From Candidatus Deferrimicrobiaceae bacterium (GTDB taxonomy: Bacteria > Desulfobacterota > Deferrimicrobia > Deferrimicrobiales > Deferrimicrobiaceae): a DNA stretch of 64,000 nucleotides. The notes below the pieces were generated by a model that made no database searches, was not told where the DNA came from, and was given only the letters and a program-made list of their open reading frames with translations. Made by a program: the position numbers and the translations under genes. Below are positions 37,115-44,109 of the stretch, one piece after another (the first letter of the stretch is position 1; each line of letters opens with the position of its first letter). Location: positions 29,884 to 93,883 of the forward strand of contig DASXVV010000004.1 in the NCBI GenBank assembly GCA_036504035.1. Direction: 5' to 3'.

Positions 37115-37732
37115 ATGAAAGCCGCAGGATATACATTGATCATCATGTCGATCTGGCTTACGGCTTCGGCCGTATCGGCGGGAGATACGAAGATGTCTGT
37201 TGCAGGAACGAAGGCGGCGACGGCGACGTTCGCGGGGGGATGCTTCTGGTGCATGCAGCCGCCTTATGACACGCTGCCGGGCGTGATCCGGACGACCGTC
37301 GGCTATACCGGAGGGCACACGGTCAACCCGACGTACGACCAGGTTTCCGCCGGTGGCACGGGGCACGCCGAATCGGTCGAGATCGTCTTCGATCCGTCGA
37401 AATTATCCTACGGGAAGCTGCTCGACATCTTCTGGCACAACATCGACCCGCTGGTTGCGGACCGCCAGTTCTGCGACGTGGGCGCGCAATACCGCACGGC
37501 GATCTTTTTCCACGACGAGGCGCAGCGCAAGGCGGCCGAGGCGTCGAAGGCGGCGGTCGAGAAGTCGAAGGGGTGGAAGGTGGCGACGCAGGTCGTCGCG
37601 GCGGGGCCGTTCTACCCGGCCGAGGAATATCACCAGGAGTACCACACCAAGAATCCGATCCGGTACAAGTTCTACCGCTACAACTGCGGACGCGACCAGC
37701 GTCTCGACGAGCTCTGGGGAAAGAACCGGTGA
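37115..37732 (+). CDS. msrA: Peptide methionine sulfoxide reductase MsrA, probably exported
   Basis: This 205-residue protein has catalytic Cys43 in 'FAGGCFWCMQPPYDTLPGV', plus 'YTGGHTVNPTYDQVSAGGTG', 'HAESVEIVFDP' and 'AGPFYPAEEYHQEYH'. Unlike cytosolic MsrA it begins with a hydrophobic signal sequence (about residues 4-21, ending SAVSAG), so it probably repairs oxidised methionine in the periplasm. The start at ATG 37115 is chosen to fit that signal; an upstream in-frame GTG or ATG at 37088 is possible. Its stop overlaps the GTG of mug. Confidence 0.88.
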   Translation: MKAAGYTLIIMSIWLTASAVSAGDTKMSVAGTKAATATFAGGCFWCMQPPYDTLPGVIRTTVGYTGGHTVNPTYDQVSAGGTGHAESVEIVFDPSKLSYGKLLDIFWHNIDPLVADRQFCDVGAQYRTAIFFHDEAQRKAAEASKAAVEKSKGWKVATQVVAAGPFYPAEEYHQEYHTKNPIRYKFYRYNCGRDQRLDELWGKNR

Positions 37733-38304
37733 CCGCGCCGGAAATTCCCTGGAAGCCGACGAAGGCGCAGCTCGCGGAGGCCGCATCGACCGGGACCGTG
37801 GCCGACGTGATCAAGGACGGGCTCTCCGTCCTCTTCGTCGGGATCAATCCCGGCCTCTATTCCGGCGCGATCCACCACCACTTCGGCCGGCCCGGCAACC
37901 GCTTCTGGCCTGCGCTTTACGCTTCCGGCTTCACCCCGCAGGCCCTGTCGCCGTTCGAGGAGCGTGCGCTTCTTGGGTACGGCCTCGGCATCACCAACCT
38001 GGTCGGCCGCACGACGGCGACCGCGGCGGAGGTGACCACCGATGAGCTGGTCGAAGGCGCCGAGGCGCTCGCGGCCAAGGTGCGCCGGCATCGGCCCGGC
38101 TTCGTGGCTTTTCTCGGGCTCACCTCCTACCGCGCCGCGTTCCGGCGTCCGAAGGCGGTGCTGGGTCTGCTGCCCGACCCGTTCGCCGGCACGCGCGCCT
38201 GGTTGCTTCCCAACCCGAGCGGCCTCAACGCCCACCACCAGCCCGCCGACCTGGCAAGGATGTTCGGGGAATTGCGGGTAGCCGCGGGGGCGCCACCCGG
38301 GTGA
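37729..38304 (+). CDS. mug: G/U mismatch-specific uracil-DNA glycosylase (Mug/TDG family)
   Basis: This 191-residue glycosylase has the active-site motif 'FVGINPGLYSG' and the second motif 'LPNPSGLNAHH' matching Mug/TDG, with 'HHFGRPGNRFWPALYASGF' between. It removes uracil or ethenocytosine opposite G. It is coupled to msrA by GTGA, giving a small oxidative/base damage repair unit. It ends 35 bp before the left inverted repeat of the accessory island. Confidence 0.9.
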   Translation: MTAPEIPWKPTKAQLAEAASTGTVADVIKDGLSVLFVGINPGLYSGAIHHHFGRPGNRFWPALYASGFTPQALSPFEERALLGYGLGITNLVGRTTATAAEVTTDELVEGAEALAAKVRRHRPGFVAFLGLTSYRAAFRRPKAVLGLLPDPFAGTRAWLLPNPSGLNAHHQPADLARMFGELRVAAGAPPG

Positions 38305-38339
38305 TTCGCCGGCGCCCGGATTCCCTCGGCTTCGTCAGA

Positions 38340-38405
38340 GGGGGGCCGTTCACTCCGTAGTCAGCCGCAACCCTCCTATCCACCGGCACTGCGTTCAGAC
38401 CCCCC
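38340..38405 (+). repeat. Left 66-bp inverted repeat of accessory island
   Basis: This 66-bp segment has six G at its outer end and six C at its inner end. It is matched by the reverse complement of 41206-41271 at 62 of 66 positions. The four mismatches lie near 38359, 38361, 38372 and 38383. It ends just where the truncated R-M reading frame begins. Confidence 0.9.
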
Positions 38406-38456
38406 TTCCTTCCTCTCTGTCGGGAGCGGGGCGCCGGGCAGGCGTCTTCTTGTTGG

Positions 38457-41137
38457 AGCGGCCGCGTTTCCGGGAGCGACCGCGAATCGGTCGTCCGCGA
38501 GGCGTTCAAGGATCTCCTGAAAGTTCTGTCCCGCCGGCACGACCTCACCTTCGTCGCCGAATACGAGATCACGAAGCCCGCGAAGGAGCGCCGATACGTC
38601 GACGGCGCGCTGCTCCATTCCCTGCGTGTCCCGTTCGGCTACTGGGAAGCGAAGGACGAGAAGGACGACATCGACGCCGAGATCCTCCAGAAGCGGCGCC
38701 GCAACTACCCAACCGACAACATCGTCCTCGAGGACTCGGCCCGCGCCGTGTTGATCCAGAACGGCGAGGAGGTCATGCGGAGCGCCGTCGACGACATCGC
38801 CGGGCTGGCACGACTCCTCGATCTCTTCTTCGCCTACCAGCCGGGAGAGGTCACCGAGTTCCGCCGGGCCGTCGTGCAATTCGGGTTCGACATCCCGTCG
38901 GTCTTGTCCGCGCACCGGGAAATGATCGAGTCGGCGCACGCCGCGAATCCCGCCTTCCGAGAGGCCTCCGTAAAATTCCTGGACCATGCGCGGGAGGCGA
39001 TCAACCCGTCGCTCTCGGCCGCCGATGTCCGGGAGATGCTGATCCAGCACGTCCTGACCGAGGAGATCTTTTCGAAAGTCTTTGGCGAGGACGACTTCCA
39101 CCGGAACAACAACGTCGCGAAGGCGCTGTACGCGCTCGAGGGCACCTTCTTCACGGGAGACCTGAAGAAACGGACGCTCAAGGCGCTCGACCCCTACTAC
39201 GCCGCGATCACCGGGGAATACGAGGAATTCCCGAACCTGTGCTTCGTCGACACGCTCGACAACGTCCACGGCCTCCGCAAGCACGAAGGGCACATGGACG
39301 ACCTGTTCGGCTCCGTGAGCGAGGAGAACGTCGGCCGCATCCGCCGCCAGAACGCCCGGAAGATCAGCGTCGTCATCGGCAACCCGCCGTACAACGCGAA
39401 CCAGCAAAATGAGAACGAGAACAACAGGAACCGTGATTATCCCGAGATCGACAAGCGGATCAAGGAAACGTACATCAAGGCGAGCACCGCGCAGAAGACG
39501 AAGCTCTACGACATGTACGCCCGCTTCTTCCGCTGGGCCTCCGACCGCGTCGACGAGAACGGGATCGTGGCGTTTGTGAACAACAACTCCTTCGTAGACG
39601 GGCGCACCTTCGACGGCTTCAGGAAGGAAGTGGCGAAGGAGTTCAATGAAATCCGGGTCGTCGACCTCAAGGGGAACGCCCGCACCAGCGGGGAGCGGCG
39701 CCGGCAGGAAGGCGGGAACGTTTTCTTGGATACGATTCGGGTAGGCGTGGCGATCTGGTTCTGTGTCAAGAAGAAGGGTCAGAAGGGATGCCGCATCTTC
39801 TACGAATCGGTCCGCGATTACGCCCCGGCCGAGGAGAAGGTGGAGTTCCTCGCCCGAAATCCGCTGCTGGAACGCAAGGCCGAGGAGATCGTCCCCGACG
39901 TCCGCGGGAACTGGATCCATCAGTCGGCAAGCGACTTCGACACGCTCGTACCCGTGGCTTCGAAAAGGGCCAAGCTGGCGAAGCGGCTCGCCGACGAGAA
40001 GGCGATCTTTAAGCTGTTCTCCTTGGGCGTGGTGACGGCGCGGGACGAGTGGGTCTACGGCATCAAGCGCGCCGAGGTGGAACGGAAGGTCCGCTTCCTG
40101 GTCGACGCCTACAACGGCGAGGTGGCGCGCCTGAAGGACCATCTGGCCGACGACGACCTCGCGAGCAGGCTCGACACGACGATCAAATGGACGCGGGCGG
40201 TGAAGAACGATCTGCGCAAAGGAACCAAATACCGGTTCGACGAATCGTCCCTCACCCGGGGGGTCTATCGTCCTTTCGTCTCGCGCGACCTGTATTTCAA
40301 TCCGAAGCTGAACGAGATGCAGTACCAATTCAAGAGAATTTTCCCACTCCTTCCCCCCGAGGACGGCGGTCCGGGTTCGTTGGCGATATTGCTGAGCGGG
40401 CATCCCGAATCTAAGCCGTTTTCCGTGCTGGCGATCCGGGACATTCCTTCATACGACACGCTCGAAAAGACATTGGTGCTCACTGCTTCAAAGTTGGAAT
40501 CCGACGGTTCCCGCACCGACAACATCACCGACTGGGCGCTCGCGCGCTTCAGGAAAACGTATCCGGCGGGGAAGGAGAAGGGCGCGAAGGCCGTGACGAA
40601 GGAAGCGATCTTTTTCTACGTCTACGCTGTCCTCCACGATCCCGCCTATCGCGAGAAGTACGCGCTCGACCTGCGGCGCGACTTCCCGCGCGTGCCGCTC
40701 CACGACGACTTCTGGCGTTGGGTCGAGCGGGGGAAGGCGCTTGCCGACCTGCACGTGGGCTACGAGGCGGCTGAGCCGTTCCCGCTGGTGCGCACCGATG
40801 TTACCGACGCACGGCGCAAGAGGAGCGCGGTGTCTCCCCGAGATGCTTGCTGAAGGCCGACAGGGAGGCGGGTGTCATCCGTATCGACGAGGAGACGACG
40901 CTGTCGGGGATCCCGCCCGAGGCCTGGACATACCGGCTCGGGAACCGCTCGGCCATCGAATGGGTGCTCGACCAGCACAGGGAGCGCAAGCCGAAGGACC
41001 CGACGATCCGGGAGCGGTTCGACAGCTACCGGTTCGCCGACCACAAGGAGGCCGTGATCGACCTCCTCCGGCGCGTGACGAACGTCTCCGTGCAGACCAT
41101 GAAAATCGTCTGCGAAATGGATATCGCCGGACGTTAA
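38457..41137 (+). pseudogene. Decayed type ISP-like restriction-modification gene
   Basis: The reading frame resembles the helicase-less ISP/N6-adenine methylase group ('FGYWEAKDEKDDIDAEI', 'VVIGNPPYNANQ', 'TKLYDMYARFFRWASDRV'). Three defects are visible. No ATG or GTG occurs in frame before GTG 38748, although homologous sequence starts about 90 codons earlier. Between 'LKALDPYYAAI' and 'GEYEEFPNLCFVDTLDN' the family normally has about 110 residues with the SAM motif DPATGTGTF, absent here (near 39200). The conserved C-terminus ('LSGIPPEAWTYRLGNRSAIE') is in another frame after about 40836. From 38748 the first frame codes for 701 residues to 40853. It is unlikely to make a functional methylase or nuclease. 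Confidence 0.82.
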
Positions 41138-41205
41138 GGGCACGAGGGATTCGGGGCCATCCGCCCAATGCTCGGATGCCCGATGCTTCCGTAGCGGAAC
41201 GGGCT

Positions 41206-41271
41206 GGGGGGTCTGAACGCAGTGCCGATGGATAGGAGTGTTGCGGCTGCCAACGGAGTGAACGGCCCCCC
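41206..41271 (-). repeat. Right 66-bp inverted repeat of accessory island
   Basis: This segment is the reverse-complement partner of 38340-38405, with 62 of 66 positions matching and six C at its outer end. It lies 69 bp after the R-M remnant and 28 bp before the vapBC operator. Confidence 0.9.
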
Positions 41272-41298
41272 ACCCGCGGAGCCTAGGATCAACGGGGC

Positions 41299-41320
41299 AT
41301 GATATCATAATGCTATCATT
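41299..41320 (+). promoter_or_regulatory. Likely vapBC operator
   Basis: A perfect palindrome ATGATATCAT (41299-41308) is followed by AATGCTATCATT (41309-41320). TATCAT is repeated at 41303 and 41314, exactly 11 bp or one helical turn apart. The site is about 20 nt before the antitoxin ATG, as expected for autoregulation by a ribbon-helix-helix antitoxin. Confidence 0.6.
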
Positions 41321-41338
41321 GGCTCCCGGAGGGCTTCC

Positions 41339-41569
41339 ATGTCCCAGATACTGGTCCGTGACCTGGACGAATCGCTGGTCGAGCGGCTGAAGCGTCAGGC
41401 AAAACGGCACCACCGCTCGTTGCAGGGCGAGGTGAAAGCGATTCTCGTCGAATCCGTGCGCCTGACGCCGTCCGAAATGCTGGCGACGGCGGAAGACTGG
41501 CACCGGCGATTGGCCGGCGGGAAATTCGGCGACAGCGCCCTCCTGGTGCGCGAGGACCGCGGCCGGTGA
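41339..41569 (+). CDS. FitA/VapB-type antitoxin (ribbon-helix-helix)
   Basis: This 76-residue protein starts with an Arc-like DNA-binding ribbon 'SQILVRDLDESLVERLKRQA', then 'HHRSLQGEVKAILVES', the FitA pattern. The C-terminal part would wrap the toxin active site, as FitA does to FitB. The ATG at 41339 has SD GGAGGG. It overlaps the toxin GTG by 4 nt. It lies just outside the inverted-repeat island, and its promoter region carries a clear palindrome. Confidence 0.85.
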   Translation: MSQILVRDLDESLVERLKRQAKRHHRSLQGEVKAILVESVRLTPSEMLATAEDWHRRLAGGKFGDSALLVREDRGR

Positions 41570-41991
41570 AGGCCGCGTTCGTGGTCGATGCCAGCGTCGC
41601 CGTCAAATGGTTCGTTCCCGAGATCCACGCGGGATCAGCATTGCGCTTGCTCCGCGAGGGGACCGGCCTGCATGCGCCCGAGTTGATCCAGGCGGAGTTC
41701 GGAAACATCCTCTGGAAGAAGTGCCGCGCGGGCGAGCTCGACGGAAAGACGGCCGGGGAAATCCTGGTCGGATTCCGGAGAGCGCCTTTGGCGATCCATC
41801 CGTATGGAAGCTGCCTGCACACGGCCTGGGAAATCGCCCGGAGGTACGACCGGACGTTCTACGACAGTTTGTACCTCGCCCTGGCGATGGCCGAAAAAGC
41901 CCCCATGGTCACCGCCGACCGGAAATTCTTCGACGCCCTGGCCGGAACGCCGGCGGCGAAACATCTCCGGTGGATCGAGGACGTCGATTGA
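41566..41991 (+). CDS. vapC: VapC/FitB-type PIN-domain toxin
   Basis: This 141-residue PIN nuclease has the acidic quartet D8 ('VVDASVAVKWF'), E44 ('IQAEFGNILW'), D100 ('FYDSLYLALA') and D118 ('VTADRKFF'). These are the Mg-binding residues of VapC RNases, all present. GTG start coupled to the antitoxin stop (GTGA). VapC enzymes usually cut tRNA or rRNA; the target here cannot be told from sequence. Confidence 0.88.
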   Translation: MKAAFVVDASVAVKWFVPEIHAGSALRLLREGTGLHAPELIQAEFGNILWKKCRAGELDGKTAGEILVGFRRAPLAIHPYGSCLHTAWEIARRYDRTFYDSLYLALAMAEKAPMVTADRKFFDALAGTPAAKHLRWIEDVD

Positions 41992-42000
41992 ACGTTACGC

Positions 42001-42030
42001 TTGACAAACAGCGTTCTTTTCGCCTAACCT
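42001..42030 (+). promoter_or_regulatory. Promoter of leuA leader
   Basis: A perfect TTGACA at 42001-42006 and a weak TAACCT at 42025-42030 are 18 bp apart. A start near 42037 would lie just before the leader peptide ATG at 42041, leaving almost no untranslated leader. Confidence 0.5.
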
Positions 42031-42040
42031 GTTTCCCATC

Positions 42041-42124
42041 ATGAAGACGCAAAACGCACGCATCACGAACGTCGGTCGCCTCGCTCTACGCGGGCTGCCC
42101 GGAGGCCGGTCTACCGCCGCGTGA
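42041..42124 (+). CDS. Putative leuA leader peptide (27 residues)
   Basis: A 28-codon ORF, ATG to TGA, with the sequence MKTQNARITNVGRLALRGLP followed by GGRSTAA. It sits between a TTGACA promoter and two tandem terminators ahead of leuA. Three Leu codons (CTC, CTA, CTG at 42080, 42086, 42095) lie in its second half, and CTA is rare in this high-GC genome. This suggests ribosome-mediated attenuation by charged tRNA-Leu, although the Leu density is lower than in enteric leader peptides. The Arg/Gly-rich end could instead be a stalling sequence. No SD is visible before the ATG. Confidence 0.55.
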   Translation: MKTQNARITNVGRLALRGLPGGRSTAA

Positions 42125-42153
42125 GCGTACGTCTCATTTGTTAAGCGCACACG

Positions 42154-42197
42154 GGCCGCGGAACCGGCAAAGGTTCCCGCGGCCTTTTCGTTTTTTT
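42154..42197 (+). terminator. Attenuator terminator 1 upstream of leuA
   Basis: GGCCGCGGAACC (42154-42165) pairs with GGTTCCCGCGGCC (42172-42184) with one bulged C, followed by TTTTCG and a T7 run. It lies 30 nt after the leader stop codon. Confidence 0.85.
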
Positions 42198-42203
42198 ATC
42201 GAA

Positions 42204-42238
42204 GCCGCCGGGAGCTCCCTCCCGGCGGCTTTTTTATT
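42204..42238 (+). terminator. Attenuator terminator 2 upstream of leuA
   Basis: Perfect 11-bp stem GCCGCCGGGAG (42204-42214) with CTCCCGGCGGC (42219-42229), loop of 4 nt, then TTTTTTATT. It is immediately behind terminator 1 and 58 nt before the leuA ATG. Confidence 0.85.
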
Positions 42239-42295
42239 GTCCGGCCGACGAAAGACGCAAAAACCGAATAAACCAAAAACGGGAGGAACGGGAAA

Positions 42296-43873
42296 ATGGC
42301 TGAAAAGGTCTTCATCTTCGACACGACATTGCGCGACGGGGAGCAGGTGCCGGGCGCCAAGCTCGCCAAGGACCAGAAGGTCGAGATCGCGAAGCAGATC
42401 GCCGCGCTCGGCGTCGACATCATCGAGGCGGGCTTCCCCGCCTCGTCCCCCGGCGATTTCGACGCGGTGCAGACCGTGGCGCGCGAGGTCAAGGGGCCGG
42501 TCATCGCGGGTCTTGCCCGCGCCGTCAAGAAGGACATCGACACGCTGTGGGAGGCGATCAAGCTCGCGAAGCGGCCCCGTATCCACACGTTCATCGGAAC
42601 CTCCGACATCCACATCCAGAAGAAGTTCCGCTCCGACAAGGAGAAGATCCTCCAGTGGAGCATCGACACCGTGAAATACGCCCGGTCGCTGTGCGCCGAC
42701 GTCGAGTTCACGACCGAGGACGCGGCCCGGACCGAGTTCGAATACCTCTGCCGCGCCGTCGAGGCGGCCATCAAGGCCGGCGCGACGACGATCAACATCC
42801 CCGACACGGTGGGCTACGCGACCCCGATGGAGATGGCCGACCGGGTCCGGCGGCTGAAGGAGAAGGTGCCGGCGCTCGACCACGCGATTCTCTCGATGCA
42901 CTGCCACAACGACATGGGGCTCGCGACGGCCAACACGCTGGCGGGCATCCTGGGGGGGGCGCGCCAGGCCGAGGTGACGATCAACGGCATCGGCGAACGC
43001 GCCGGAAACGCGGCGCTCGAAGAAGTCGTCATGGCGATCCGCACGCGGAAGGACATCTTCAAGGGGCTCTACACCGACATCAACACGAAGGAGATCGCGA
43101 AGACCAGTCGGATGGTCTCGACGCTCATGGGGCTTCCGATCCAGCGCAACAAGGCGATCGTCGGCGTCAATGCGTTCGCCCATTCGTCGGGCATCCACCA
43201 GGATGGGATCCTGAAGGACCGCGCGACCTACGAGATCGTCCGGCCCGAGGACGTCGGCGTCTCCGCGCATGCCTTTACGCTGACGGCCCGCTCCGGGCGC
43301 GCCGCGCTCAAGCACCAGATCGCGGGCATGGGGCACCAGGTCACCGACGCGCAGCTCGATTCGATCTACGAGGCGTTCCTTACGCTGGCCGACAAGAAGA
43401 AGGAAGTGGCGGTCGAGGATCTCGGCGCGCTCGTCCAGGAAGAGCTGTTCAAGGTGCCCGAGATCTACAAGCTCGAGCACATCCAGTTCCTGTCGGGCTC
43501 GAAGGCGACGCCGATGGCGGCGCTCCGCATCCGCAAGGACAAGGAGGTCATCGAGGAGGCGTCCACCGGCAACGGCCCCGTCGACGCGGCCTACAAGTGC
43601 GTAGAGCGGGTCGTCGGCCGGAAGTTCGAGCTGATCGACTGGGGGCTGAACGCGATCACCTCGGGCGAGGACGCGGTCGGCGAGGCGCGGGTGCGCATCC
43701 GCTTCAAGGACACGATCGTCGCGGGCACGGCCACCTCGACCGACGTCATCGAGGCCTCGGTCAAGGCATACCTCGCCGCGATCAACCGCTACATCGCGCT
43801 CGAGGCGCGCGAGAAGGCCGCGAAGAAGGTGAAGGGCGCGCCGAAGAAGAAGGTCGCGGTCAAGGGCGTGTGA
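42296..43873 (+). CDS. leuA: 2-isopropylmalate synthase
   Basis: This 525-residue enzyme makes the first committed leucine intermediate from 2-ketoisovalerate and acetyl-CoA. It has the HMGL-like barrel ('[16 protein letters not shown]', '[16 protein letters not shown]', '[16 protein letters not shown]') and a C-terminal LeuA allosteric dimer domain (from about residue 390). '[14 protein letters not shown]' fits LeuA; citramalate synthase is the main alternative. The tail is Lys-rich (about 15 residues). An attenuator-like leader precedes it, and leuBCD are not in the window. Confidence 0.92.
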   Translation: MAEKVFIFDTTLRDGEQVPGAKLAKDQKVEIAKQIAALGVDIIEAGFPASSPGDFDAVQTVAREVKGPVIAGLARAVKKDIDTLWEAIKLAKRPRIHTFIGTSDIHIQKKFRSDKEKILQWSIDTVKYARSLCADVEFTTEDAARTEFEYLCRAVEAAIKAGATTINIPDTVGYATPMEMADRVRRLKEKVPALDHAILSMHCHNDMGLATANTLAGILGGARQAEVTINGIGERAGNAALEEVVMAIRTRKDIFKGLYTDINTKEIAKTSRMVSTLMGLPIQRNKAIVGVNAFAHSSGIHQDGILKDRATYEIVRPEDVGVSAHAFTLTARSGRAALKHQIAGMGHQVTDAQLDSIYEAFLTLADKKKEVAVEDLGALVQEELFKVPEIYKLEHIQFLSGSKATPMAALRIRKDKEVIEEASTGNGPVDAAYKCVERVVGRKFELIDWGLNAITSGEDAVGEARVRIRFKDTIVAGTATSTDVIEASVKAYLAAINRYIALEAREKAAKKVKGAPKKKVAVKGV

Positions 43874-43952
43874 CCGGTCCCCGCGGGCGCCTTGCGACTT
43901 GCCCCGGGGACCGTCTGGACGGGCCTGGCCGGCACCGGAGGTCCGTTTTCGG

Positions 43953-44003
43953 CGGGCCGGGATGGCGCGGGGGAACGCGCCTTTCCCGGCCCGATTTTTT
44001 TCG
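43953..44003 (+). terminator. Terminator after leuA
   Basis: CGGGCCGGGA (43953-43962) pairs with TCCCGGCCCG (43984-43993), with an inner GCGC helix possible, followed by A and T8. It closes the leuA transcript. Confidence 0.85.
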
Positions 44004-44027
44004 GGAGCACGTTTTATTGAGGGGAAT

Positions 44028-44068
44028 TGCAATAATATTGCAGTCAATTACCGAGGGAGGTGTATATT
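44028..44068 (+). promoter_or_regulatory. Palindrome and possible promoter before the NHL lipoprotein gene
   Basis: TGCAAT-AAT-ATTGCA (44028-44042) is an inverted repeat with 6-bp arms in an AT-rich patch. TTGCAG at 44038 and TATATT at 44063-44068 could serve as a promoter with a long 19-bp spacer. It may be an operator overlapping the -35. Confidence 0.4.
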
Positions 44069-44109
44069 CCGGAAGTCACGAGTGAAATACCTTTAGCCGG
44101 AGGACCGCC

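Noticed and set aside
36989..37366. N-terminal extension of the DUF748 protein
   Set aside because: It runs antisense through the msrA start; the ATG at 36988 has a near-perfect SD and a membrane anchor.
38457..41137. The ISP-like gene as an active phage-defence system
   Set aside because: Missing start, missing SAM motif I and a C-terminal frameshift make activity very unlikely.
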